DNA of 10,287 nt from Pseudomonadota bacterium (GTDB lineage: Bacteria; Pseudomonadota; Alphaproteobacteria; Acetobacterales; Acetobacteraceae), in contig JAJYFW010000034.1 of the NCBI GenBank assembly GCA_021785335.1, forward strand, positions 1 through 10,287, in the 5' to 3' direction. Below the pieces are notes generated by a model. It saw only the letters and a program-made list of their open reading frames with translations. It ran no database searches and was not told the DNA's origin. The translations under genes and the position numbers were made by a program. Shown one piece after another: positions 1 to 6,312 of the stretch; positions within the stretch are counted from its first letter, which is position 1; the number at the start of each line of letters is the position of its first letter.

Positions 1-451
1 GCTGATGTTCTACGGCCAACGGATACACGACAAATGCTATCGCCGGCCGCATTTCGACGCCGGCCAGTTCGTCGAAGCCTGGGATGACCAGGGCGCGCGC
101 GAGGGCTATTGCCTCTACAAGATGGGTTGCCGCGGACCGACCACCTACAACGCGTGCTCGACCACGCGCTGGAACGGCGGCGTCTCCTTCCCGATCCAGG
201 CCGGTCATGGCTGCATCGGCTGCTCGGAGCCGTATTTCTGGGACAACGGCCCGTTCTACCAGCGCCTGTCGCCGATCGCGGCCGGCTTTGGTGTCGAGGC
301 GACGGCGGACGAGGTCGGCGGCGCCGTCGCTGCTGTCGCGGGGGCGGGCGTCGTCGCCCATGCCGCGGGCAGCATCGTCAAGCACGTTTACGGCAAGAAA
401 CGATCCGGCACGAACCCGCGAGGCGGCTCCGACGAGGGAGACCGGCCGTGA
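1..451 (+). CDS. hupS: [NiFe] hydrogenase small subunit, C-terminal part (5' end outside window)
   Basis: The small subunit of the uptake hydrogenase carries electrons from the active site through three iron-sulfur clusters to the membrane cytochrome. The reading frame is open to the left edge (in-frame CTG at 2-4), so this is the last roughly 40% of the gene. Counting the methionine at position 5 as residue 1, His8, Cys11, Cys36 and Cys42 fit the distal [4Fe-4S] cluster, and Cys51, Cys70 and Cys73 fit the medial [3Fe-4S] cluster (the [10 protein letters not shown] block). Residues about 103-126 form an Ala/Val/Gly-rich hydrophobic helix followed by a basic tail, the usual C-terminal membrane anchor of periplasmic membrane-bound hydrogenases. 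The Tat signal and the proximal-cluster cysteines lie outside the window. The stop codon overlaps the hupL GTG start by 4 bases. Family assignment is very secure. Confidence 0.96.
   Translation, partial: LMFYGQRIHDKCYRRPHFDAGQFVEAWDDQGAREGYCLYKMGCRGPTTYNACSTTRWNGGVSFPIQAGHGCIGCSEPYFWDNGPFYQRLSPIAAGFGVEATADEVGGAVAAVAGAGVVAHAAGSIVKHVYGKKRSGTNPRGGSDEGDRP
434..440 (+). promoter_or_regulatory. Ribosome binding site deciding the GTG start of hupL
   Basis: A GAGGGAG purine run ends 7 bases before the GTG at 448. It supports this GTG as the hupL start, although the frame stays open far upstream inside hupS. The resulting N-terminus ([10 protein letters not shown], read as Met) runs into the conserved [10 protein letters not shown] block at the expected distance. 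Confidence 0.7.
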
Positions 452-2244
452 GCAGCATCACCACGCCCAACGGCTTCAGCCTCGACAACTCCGGCAAGCG
501 GATGGTCGTCGATCCGGTCACGCGCATCGAGGGGCATCTGCGCGTCGAAGTGAACCTCGACAGCAACAACACGATCCAGAACGCCGTCTCCTCCGGCACG
601 ATGTGGCGCGGGCTGGAAGTAATCCTCAGGGGTCGCGATCCGCGCGACGCGTGGGCCTTCACGGAGCGCATCTGCGGCGTCTGCACCGGCGTGCACGCGC
701 TCACCTCCGTGCGCGCGGTGGAGGATGCGCTGGGGATCAAGATCCCGGCCAACGCGAACACGATCCGCAACCTGATGCTTGCCACGCAATGGGCGCAGGA
801 CCATCTCATCCACTTCTACCACCTGCATGCGCTCGACTGGGTGGATGTGGTAAGCGCGCTGAAGGCGGACCCCAAGGCGACCAGCGCGCTGGCGCAGTCG
901 ATCTCGCCGTGGCCGAATTCCTCGCCCGGCTATTTCCGCGACGTGCAGATGCGGCTGAAGAAATTCGTCGAGTCCGGGCAGCTCGGCCCGTTCATGAACG
1001 GCTACTGGGGCAATGCCGCCTACCTGCTGCCGCCGGAAGCGAACCTGATGGCGGTGTCGCACTATCTCGAGGCGCTCGACTTCCAGCGCGAGATCATCAA
1101 GATCCATACCGTGTTCGGCGGCAAGAACCCGCATCCGAACTGGCTCGTCGGCGGCATGGCATGCGCGATCAACCTCGACGGGCCGCTGGCCGCGGGCGCG
1201 CCAGTCAACATGGTGCAGCTCAATCTTGTCTCCTCGATCATCGATCGTACCATCGCCTTCATCGACGAGGTCTATATCCCAGACCTCAAGGCGATCGCCT
1301 CGTTCTACAAGGACTGGCAGTACGGACAGGGGCTCTCCGGGCGCAACGTGCTGGCGTATGGCGAGTTTCCGTTGCACGCCAACGACTGGTCGGACGCCAA
1401 CCTCATGATGCCGCGCGGCGCGATCGTGAACGGCAGGATCGCGGAGGTGCAGGAAGTCGACCTGCGCGACCCCAGGCAGGTGCAGGAATTCGTCGACCAC
1501 TCGTGGTACAAATACCCCAACGAAGCGGTCGGTCTGCACCCTTGGTCGGGGGTCACGGACCCCGACTTCCGCCTCGGCGCCAGGACCGTCGGCACCAAGA
1601 CGGACATCAAGCAGCTCGATGAGTCAGCGAAATATTCCTTCATCAAGGCGCCGCGCTGGCGGGGCCACGCGATGGAGGTCGGCCCGCTGTCGCGCTTCAC
1701 GGTCGGCTATGCGAGAGGCATGCCGGAGTTCAAGGAGCCGGTGGACAAGCTGCTCAAGGATCTCGACCTGCCGTTCGAGGCGCTGTTCACCACGCTCGGC
1801 CGCACCGCGGCGCGCGGGCTCGAGGCTTCCTGGGCGGCGCACGCGATGCGCACGTTCCACGACCAGCTGATGGCCAACCTGCGCGCCGGCGACCTCGCGA
1901 CGGCCAGCACGGAGAAATGGGAGCCGGCGACCTGGCCCGCCGAGGCGAAGGGCGTGGGCCAGGTGGAGGCGCCGCGCGGCGCGCTCGGGCACTGGGTGCA
2001 CATCAAGGGCGGCAAGATCGAGTCCTACCAGGCCGTCGTGCCCACAACCTGGAATGGTTCGCCGCGCGACCCCGCCGGCAATATCGGCGCCTTCGAGGCG
2101 GCGCTGCTCAACACGCCGCTCGCCGACGGCACGCAGCCGCTCGAGATCCTGCGAACGCTGCACAGCTTCGATCCGTGCCTCGCCTGTTCGACGCATGTGA
2201 TGGCGCCCGATGGCGGCGAGCTGGTGCGCGCGCAGGTACTCTGA
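448..2244 (+). CDS. hupL: [NiFe] hydrogenase large subunit (uptake hydrogenase, group 1d-like)
   Basis: This catalytic subunit splits H2 at a Ni-Fe(CN)2CO centre. The protein is 598 residues, a normal length for the membrane-bound uptake enzymes. The RIEGH motif is at residues 26-30. The first nickel motif, [10 protein letters not shown], has Cys76 and Cys79; the second, DPCLACSTH near the end, has Cys577, Cys580 and His583. The [20 protein letters not shown] stretch and the C-terminal motif closely resemble the Hya/HoxG/HupL enzymes (group 1d), which is my recollection of the family and not a search. Fifteen residues follow His583 and should be removed by HupD. The GTG start is chosen from the ribosome binding site at 434-440, the 4-base overlap with hupS and the expected N-terminus. 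All active-site residues I can check are present, so the enzyme looks functional. Confidence 0.98.
   Translation: MSSITTPNGFSLDNSGKRMVVDPVTRIEGHLRVEVNLDSNNTIQNAVSSGTMWRGLEVILRGRDPRDAWAFTERICGVCTGVHALTSVRAVEDALGIKIPANANTIRNLMLATQWAQDHLIHFYHLHALDWVDVVSALKADPKATSALAQSISPWPNSSPGYFRDVQMRLKKFVESGQLGPFMNGYWGNAAYLLPPEANLMAVSHYLEALDFQREIIKIHTVFGGKNPHPNWLVGGMACAINLDGPLAAGAPVNMVQLNLVSSIIDRTIAFIDEVYIPDLKAIASFYKDWQYGQGLSGRNVLAYGEFPLHANDWSDANLMMPRGAIVNGRIAEVQEVDLRDPRQVQEFVDHSWYKYPNEAVGLHPWSGVTDPDFRLGARTVGTKTDIKQLDESAKYSFIKAPRWRGHAMEVGPLSRFTVGYARGMPEFKEPVDKLLKDLDLPFEALFTTLGRTAARGLEASWAAHAMRTFHDQLMANLRAGDLATASTEKWEPATWPAEAKGVGQVEAPRGALGHWVHIKGGKIESYQAVVPTTWNGSPRDPAGNIGAFEAALLNTPLADGTQPLEILRTLHSFDPCLACSTHVMAPDGGELVRAQVL
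2197..2241 (+). other. HupL C-terminal maturation peptide (15 residues)
   Basis: Large subunits are made with a short tail that HupD-type proteases cut after the His of DPCxxCxxH once nickel is in place. Here the His is residue 583 (codon 2194-2196). The predicted released peptide is [15 protein letters not shown], beginning Val-Met as in many relatives. The cleavage position is inferred from the family. Confidence 0.85.
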
Positions 2245-2293
2245 GGGAGGTGTCCGCCAACGCCATCGCGGCCAATGCACCAGGAAACATGCC
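2245..2293 (+). other. 49-base hupL-hupC gap
   Basis: This is the only sizeable non-coding gap in the plus-strand operon. I see no strong hairpin, T-run or clear promoter in it. It ends with AGGAAA (2282-2287), a fair ribosome binding site for the hupC ATG at 2294. An out-of-frame ATG at 2289 (and another at 2275) precedes the real start but gives no recognisable protein. Confidence 0.6.
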
Positions 2294-3034
2294 ATGTCGG
2301 CACACATCTCCGCCTCGAACCCAACCCGTGCCGCGAGCGCGCGCGTCTCGGCGCCCGTCTACGTCTACCACCTGCCGGTGCGGCTCTGGCACTGGGTGAC
2401 GGTGTTCGCGATCGTGACCCTCTCGGTCACGGGGTTCCTGATCGCCGATCCCCCCTGGCCGGTCCTGCTGGGCCAACCGAGCAACCTGTTCCTGATGGGC
2501 GACATCCGCGTGACCCATTTCATCGCCGGTGACGTGCTCGCGGTGGCGCTGCTGGTGCGGATGTACTGGGCCGTCGTCGGAAACCGTTACGAGCGCGAGA
2601 TCTTCATGCCGGCGATCTGGCGGGGCAGATGGTGGCGCGGCCTGCTCAGGACGATCCGCTGGTATCTTTTCCTCGAGCGCGAGACGCCGCGCGAAATCGG
2701 GCATAATCCGCTGGAACAGATCGCGATGTTCGTGATGTTCACGCTCGGCGTGCTGTTCGAGATCGTCACGGGCTTCGCGCTCTACGGCCAGGGCACCGGC
2801 TACGGCACCTGGGCGTACGAGCTGTTCACGAGCTGGGTGGTGCCGCTGTTCGGCAACGGCCAGATACTGCACACGTGGCACCATCTGGGCATGTGGTACC
2901 TGATCGTTTTCTCGATGGTGCACGTCTACATGACGATCCGCGAGGACATCATGGCGCGCTACAGCGTGATGAGCACGATGTTCAGTGGCTGGCGCTTCTT
3001 CAAGGACGACCGTGACGAGGGCGAAAGCGAATGA
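2294..3034 (+). CDS. hupC: Ni/Fe-hydrogenase b-type cytochrome subunit
   Basis: This integral membrane di-heme cytochrome b takes electrons from HupS and reduces the quinone pool, and also helps anchor the enzyme. The protein is 246 residues, as expected for HupC/HyaC/HoxZ. Four hydrophobic helices can be seen at about residues 33-51, 74-95, 141-166 and 198-215. Candidate heme ligands are in the family positions: His26/His33 (YHLPVRLWHW), His75 (VTHFIAGD), His193/196/197 (HTWHHLGMWY) and His210 (MVHVYMTIRED). The ATG at 2294 is chosen over the longer open frame because it has AGGAAA 6 bases upstream and gives the normal N-terminus; the longer frame would overlap hupL. The stop overlaps the hupD start (ATGA). 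Confidence 0.97.
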   Translation: MSAHISASNPTRAASARVSAPVYVYHLPVRLWHWVTVFAIVTLSVTGFLIADPPWPVLLGQPSNLFLMGDIRVTHFIAGDVLAVALLVRMYWAVVGNRYEREIFMPAIWRGRWWRGLLRTIRWYLFLERETPREIGHNPLEQIAMFVMFTLGVLFEIVTGFALYGQGTGYGTWAYELFTSWVVPLFGNGQILHTWHHLGMWYLIVFSMVHVYMTIREDIMARYSVMSTMFSGWRFFKDDRDEGESE

Positions 3035-3618
3035 AACGTTCCGCGATCGTTCTGGGCATCGGTAACATCCTCTGGGCCGACGAGGGGTTCGGCGTCCGCG
3101 CCGTGGAAGCCTTGAACGAGGGTTGGGACGCGGGCCCTGAGGTCCGCCTCGTCGATGGCGGCACCCAGGGGCTCGGCCTGCTGCCGGTGGTCGAGGATAC
3201 GGGACTGCTGGTGATCCTCGACGCGGTGGATTTCGGTCTCGCGCCGGGCACGCTGATGGTCGCGACCGACGACGCGGTGCCGCGCTATCTCACCGCGAAA
3301 AAGCTCAGCCTGCACCAGACGAGCTTCAAGGACGTTCTGGCGCTGGCACAACTATCCGGCCGCGCGCCGGCACGGATGGTGCTGATCGGCGTGCAGCCGC
3401 AGGATCTCGAAACGTATGGCGGCGGCCTCTCGAGCCCGGTGGCGGCGCGCATCGGGGAAGCGACCGATCACGCGCGCGCGTATCTGGCGGAGGCGGGGTT
3501 CAGCCTCGCGCCGCGCAACGCGGGCAGCGACGCGGAACCGCTCGGCCCCGTCGCGGTCGCGATGCCGCTCTATGAGCGCGATGCCGCACCACCCGACATG
3601 CCGGAGAGAGCGCCGTGA
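3031..3618 (+). CDS. hupD: Hydrogenase maturation endopeptidase for HupL
   Basis: This cytoplasmic protease of the HyaD/HybD/HoxM family checks for nickel in HupL and removes its C-terminal tail, the last step before the subunits join. The protein is 195 residues. It starts with the family signature GIGNILWADEGFGVRAVEAL. By analogy with E. coli HybD, the metal-sensing residues are Glu18, Asp64 (LVILDAVDFG) and His95 (KLSLHQTSFKD); all three are present. VDGGTQGLGLL at 41-51 is also typical. The region after about residue 160 is Ala/Pro-rich and poorly conserved. The start overlaps hupC by 4 bases (ATGA), and only a weak purine stretch precedes it, so translation is probably coupled to hupC. 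Confidence 0.96.
   Translation: MKRSAIVLGIGNILWADEGFGVRAVEALNEGWDAGPEVRLVDGGTQGLGLLPVVEDTGLLVILDAVDFGLAPGTLMVATDDAVPRYLTAKKLSLHQTSFKDVLALAQLSGRAPARMVLIGVQPQDLETYGGGLSSPVAARIGEATDHARAYLAEAGFSLAPRNAGSDAEPLGPVAVAMPLYERDAAPPDMPERAP
3603..3608 (+). promoter_or_regulatory. Ribosome binding site for the GTG start of hupG
   Basis: GGAGAG lies 6 bases before the GTG at 3615, inside the end of hupD. It supports the GTG start, which forms a GTGA overlap with the hupD stop. Confidence 0.65.
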
Positions 3619-4019
3619 CGGCGACGGCGTCGCCCGCGCTGCAGCGCCTGGCCGCGACGCCGGGCGTATCCGATCTCACGGGCGCGGCGCTCGACGCCGT
3701 GCTGGCGGAGGGCACGACGTTGCTGTTCTTCACGGGCGACGCGGCGCGGCACAAGGAAATCGACGACGTCGCGGTCGTCCTGCCGGAACTCGCGAGAGCC
3801 TTCCCCGGCCGTTTCCGCTGCGCCACGATCGACCCCGATCGCGACCGGGACGCCGCGGCGCAGTTCCGGGTTTCCATCCGCCCCACCCTCGTGCTGGTGC
3901 ATGAGGGAGAGGCGGTGGGCAGCATTCCGAGAATACGAAGCTGGGACGACTACCTGCGCCAACTCGGCGCGATGCTGGACAGCATCCCGGCGCCTCCCCC
4001 AACCCAAGCGCAGGTCTAG
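3615..4019 (+). CDS. hupG: HyaE/HupG-type hydrogenase assembly chaperone (thioredoxin-like fold)
   Basis: The protein is 134 residues and matches the HyaE/HupG/HoxO family by size, position and fold pattern. Proteins of this family bind the small-subunit precursor and its Tat signal before export. The core reads as a thioredoxin fold: the strand TTLLFFTGDA at about 34-43, a helix, the strand FRCATIDPD, then FRVSIRPTLVLVHEGE at about 84-99 with Pro90 in the cis-proline position. The redox CxxC is absent (TGDAARHKE stands there) and Cys69 is the only cysteine, as expected for a chaperone rather than an oxidoreductase. The C-terminus is a Pro-rich tail. It starts with GTG overlapping the hupD stop, and 4 bases separate it from hupH. 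In R. leguminosarum naming this is HupG; HyaE or HoxO would be equivalent. Confidence 0.9.
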   Translation: MTATASPALQRLAATPGVSDLTGAALDAVLAEGTTLLFFTGDAARHKEIDDVAVVLPELARAFPGRFRCATIDPDRDRDAAAQFRVSIRPTLVLVHEGEAVGSIPRIRSWDDYLRQLGAMLDSIPAPPPTQAQV

Positions 4020-4023
4020 AGCC

Positions 4024-4863
4024 ATGCCGCTCTCCATCCCCCCGCGGCCGACCGGCGTCCCGCTCACGACCGATCCGGGGCCGGACTATATGGCGCTGCC
4101 CACGGAGATGCGCGTCTTCAGCGCGCCCGAACTGCCCGACGACCCGGCGCGGCGCAGGCGCTGCCGCGAGTGGCTGCGGCGGATCGGCGCGACGCTCGAC
4201 GCCTGCGCCGCCGGCAAAGCGGTGACGCCGATCGACCTCGCGGAGGCAACGGAGGAAGATCGCATTATCCTCGACGAGATCCTGCTCGAGGGCGAGGTGA
4301 AGGCGCTCGTTCTCGGCGAGCCGGAATGGCAGATCGAGGAGACTGCCTATACGGGCCTATGGCGCGTGCGCGCCCGCGACCAGCGGACAGGACTCCTGCT
4401 CGACAGGCTCGAGGTCGCTCCCATCCCGCCCATCGTGGCCGACCGCGCGCGCGAGGCGGGCGCGCGGATCGGGCTGCCGGCACAAGAGGCGATCCCAGAG
4501 GGCGTGATCAACGCACCGCACGTATTCGCCGAACTCGCGGCGCGGAGCGCTGCCTTCGTGGAAAGCGGGGCCGCGCACGTGGTCAATCTCGGCCTGCTGC
4601 CACTCAGCGACGAGGACCTGACTTGGCTCGCGCAGAGCCTCGGCGAAGGTCCCTCCATCATCCTCTCCGGCGGCTACGGAAGCTGCCGCATCCGCAGCAC
4701 ACGCCTCGCCGGAACCTGGTGGGTGCAATATTACAACGCCACCGACACACTGATACTGAACACCCTGGAGGTCGCCGTGGTTCCCGCCGTTGCCTGCGCC
4801 GCGGCTGACGACATCGCGGATTCCGCGGCGCGGATCCGGGCAATGGAGGACGCGTATCCATGA
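4024..4863 (+). CDS. hupH: HyaF/HupH-type hydrogenase expression/assembly protein
   Basis: The protein is 279 residues, the usual size for HupH/HyaF/HoxQ, and lies in the usual place after HupG and before rubredoxin. Family members act on the small subunit before export and matter most under oxygen; the biochemical step is not settled. The N-terminus is Pro-rich, followed by a typical MALPTEMRVF segment at 23-32. The C-terminal two thirds hold two related blocks, residues 83-138 and 202-257, which align without gaps at 18 of 56 identical positions by my hand count. Both have a G.W.V core and end in LEVA..P. The ATG at 4024 is chosen because it starts 4 bases after hupG; the longer open frame would run through hupG. 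The stop overlaps hupI (ATGA). Signature cysteines are lacking. Confidence 0.93.
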   Translation: MPLSIPPRPTGVPLTTDPGPDYMALPTEMRVFSAPELPDDPARRRRCREWLRRIGATLDACAAGKAVTPIDLAEATEEDRIILDEILLEGEVKALVLGEPEWQIEETAYTGLWRVRARDQRTGLLLDRLEVAPIPPIVADRAREAGARIGLPAQEAIPEGVINAPHVFAELAARSAAFVESGAAHVVNLGLLPLSDEDLTWLAQSLGEGPSIILSGGYGSCRIRSTRLAGTWWVQYYNATDTLILNTLEVAVVPAVACAAADDIADSAARIRAMEDAYP

Positions 4864-5060
4864 GCGGCACGGCCGCATCTTCCACGAGCCGGTTCGAGTG
4901 CCGGATCTGCTGGTATGTCTATGATCCGGCGGTCGGCGACGAGGTCTGGCAGATCGCACCCGGCATCGGCTTCGCGGAGTTGCCGGAATCCTGGCACTGC
5001 CCGACCTGCGACGCGGAGAAGAGCCAGTTCCTCCCGACCAACGAGGCCGGCGATGCATGA
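4860..5060 (+). CDS. hupI: Rubredoxin of the hydrogenase operon
   Basis: This small 66-residue iron protein has one Fe(Cys)4 site: FECRICWYVYDP gives Cys14 and Cys17, and WHCPTCDAEKSQF gives Cys47 and Cys50. The spacing and aromatic residues are classic rubredoxin, including GDE and the IAPGIGFAELPESW segment. Hydrogenase-linked rubredoxins (HupI, HoxR) are found with oxygen-tolerant uptake enzymes and are needed for proper small-subunit cluster assembly or protection when oxygen is present. GGAGG at 4845-4849 lies 10 bases before the ATG, which overlaps the hupH stop by 4 bases. The end overlaps hypA by 8 bases. Confidence 0.95.
   Translation: MSGTAASSTSRFECRICWYVYDPAVGDEVWQIAPGIGFAELPESWHCPTCDAEKSQFLPTNEAGDA
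5043..5046 (+). promoter_or_regulatory. Ribosome binding site deciding the hypA start
   Basis: GAGG (in ACGAGG) lies 6 bases before the ATG at 5053. This picks 5053 over the ATG at 5057, which is in another frame. It gives the Met-His-Glu N-terminus that HypA needs for nickel binding. Confidence 0.65.
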
Positions 5061-5394
5061 GATGGCGCTCTGCGAGGGGCTGGTTCAGGCGATCGAGGAG
5101 CAGGCAGGAAGCCAGGGTTTCAGCCGGGTCCACGCCGTGTGGCTCGAGGTCGGTGCGCTCGCCGCGGTCGAGTGCGAGGCGATGCGGTTCAATTTCGAGA
5201 TCATCACAAAGGGTACGGTGGCCGAGGACGCCCGCCTCGATATCATCGAGGTCGATGGCACCGCCTGGTGCATGCCATGCGCCACCGCGGTCAAACTCCG
5301 GCGCTTGGGCGATCCGTGTCCGCGCTGCGGCAGCTATCAACTGCAGGTTCTCGACGGCAAGCAGATCAAACTCAGGCAACTCGAGGTGACATGA
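5053..5394 (+). CDS. hypA: Hydrogenase nickel incorporation protein HypA
   Basis: HypA is a nickel metallochaperone that works with HypB to load nickel into HupL. The protein is 113 residues, a normal length. It starts MHEMALCEGL, with His2 (and the N-terminal amine) as nickel ligands and Glu3 next to it. The zinc site is complete: WCMPC gives Cys73 and Cys76, and CPRC gives Cys89 and Cys92. LEVGALAAVE at 31-40 is also typical. The gene overlaps the end of hupI by 8 bases, and its stop touches the hypB start. It sits directly after the hup genes, as in rhizobial hup-hyp clusters. No change at any key residue was noticed. Confidence 0.97.
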   Translation: MHEMALCEGLVQAIEEQAGSQGFSRVHAVWLEVGALAAVECEAMRFNFEIITKGTVAEDARLDIIEVDGTAWCMPCATAVKLRRLGDPCPRCGSYQLQVLDGKQIKLRQLEVT

Positions 5395-6305
5395 TGTGCG
5401 GCATTTGCGGCTGCGGCGACACGGCGGCGACCCAGGCGGAACCATCCGCGCATCATCACCGTGAGCATGAGCATTCGCACGAGCATCGACATGCGCATGG
5501 CCACGCGCACGAGGCGGAGCATGCCCATGCGGCGGGGCTCTCCACTGCGCGGATGGTGCAGGTCGAGCAGGACATCATGGCGACCAACCAGCGTCATGCC
5601 GACGCCAACCGCCGATATTTCCGCGAGCATGGCATCTTCGTGGTCAACCTCGTCTCCAGCCCCGGCTCAGGCAAGACGTCGTTGCTGGTCCGTACCGTGG
5701 CGGCGCTGAAGGCCGAGATGCCGCTCGCGGTGATCGAGGGTGACCAGCAGACGGAGCTCGACGCCGAGCGCATCCGCGCCGCCGGCGCGCCATCCTGGCA
5801 GATCAACACCGGCAGGGCGTGCCATCTCGATGCGCACATGGTCGGGCATGCGCTGGAACACCTGCCGCCTCTGGACGGAGGCATCCTGTTCATCGAGAAT
5901 GTCGGTAACCTCGTCTGCCCTGCGGGGTTCGACCTCGGCGAGGCGCACAAGGTGGTCATCCTCTCGGTGACCGAGGGCGACGACAAGCCGCTCAAGTATC
6001 CGCACATGTTCCACGCCGCGGACCTGATGCTGGTCAACAAGATCGACCTGCTGCGGCATGTGAGTTGCGACATGCCGCGGATTTTCGCGGGCGCGAAACA
6101 GGTCAACCCGCGCATCCAGGCGATACCGGTTTCCGCGACGACGGGCGACGGACTGGACGCCTGGCTCGCCTGGCTGCGCCGCGGACACGGGGAAGCGGGG
6201 CACGTCCAACAGGAGGCGCGGCGCTCCCAAATCGAGACCATGCGCGCGCGGCGCGAGGCGCTGCGGCGGGAGCTGGCCTCGCTCGACGCGACGCTGGAAA
6301 CGTAA
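5394..6305 (+). CDS. hypB: Hydrogenase nickel incorporation GTPase HypB
   Basis: HypB is a SIMIBI-class GTPase that delivers nickel to the large subunit with HypA. The protein is 303 residues. The N-terminus has a CGICGCG motif (Cys2, Cys5, Cys7), the high-affinity nickel site of E. coli-type HypB. Residues 20-45 hold 13 histidines, a nickel store. The P-loop is SSPGSGKTS (88-96), the switch and metal region is ENVGNLVCP (168-176), and the G4 motif is NKID (215-218). The second metal site of the G domain is ACH (Cys143, His144) with Cys175. The last 40 residues (264-303) are a highly charged Arg/Glu-rich helix, longer than in the enzymes I recall. The start is either ATG 5391 or 5394; 5394 is chosen because GAGG at 5383-5386 is 7 bases away and MCGICGCG matches relatives. 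Confidence in function is high. Confidence 0.97.
   Translation: MCGICGCGDTAATQAEPSAHHHREHEHSHEHRHAHGHAHEAEHAHAAGLSTARMVQVEQDIMATNQRHADANRRYFREHGIFVVNLVSSPGSGKTSLLVRTVAALKAEMPLAVIEGDQQTELDAERIRAAGAPSWQINTGRACHLDAHMVGHALEHLPPLDGGILFIENVGNLVCPAGFDLGEAHKVVILSVTEGDDKPLKYPHMFHAADLMLVNKIDLLRHVSCDMPRIFAGAKQVNPRIQAIPVSATTGDGLDAWLAWLRRGHGEAGHVQQEARRSQIETMRARREALRRELASLDATLET
5451..5528 (+). repeat. His-codon-rich segment of hypB
   Basis: This stretch has 13 CAT/CAC codons in 26, alternating with Glu, Ala, Arg and Gly codons. It encodes the histidine-rich nickel-storage region. It is an imperfect low-complexity repeat at the DNA level and may vary in length between strains. Confidence 0.8.
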
Positions 6306-6312
6306 GACCACT
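6306..6312. other. 7-base convergent junction between hypB and hypE
   Basis: Two stop codons face each other: TAA of hypB at 6303-6305 and TAA of hypE at 6315-6313 on the minus strand. There is no room for a separate terminator, and I see no GC hairpin with a T-run on either strand around it. Transcripts of both operons probably extend into each other. Confidence 0.75.

Noticed and set aside
388..1539. 383-codon open frame on the minus strand opposite hupL
   Set aside because: It is a shadow of hupL in GC-rich DNA: Arg/Val/His-rich sequence with no recognisable motif, overlapping a certain gene.
84..1622. 512-codon open frame on the plus strand across hupS and hupL
   Set aside because: Arg/Ala/Pro-rich composition typical of an alternate frame; the hupS and hupL frames carry all conserved motifs.
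2275..2532. Small plus-strand frame starting upstream of hupC
   Set aside because: It overlaps hupC out of frame and has no recognisable features; 2294 has the better-placed ribosome binding site.
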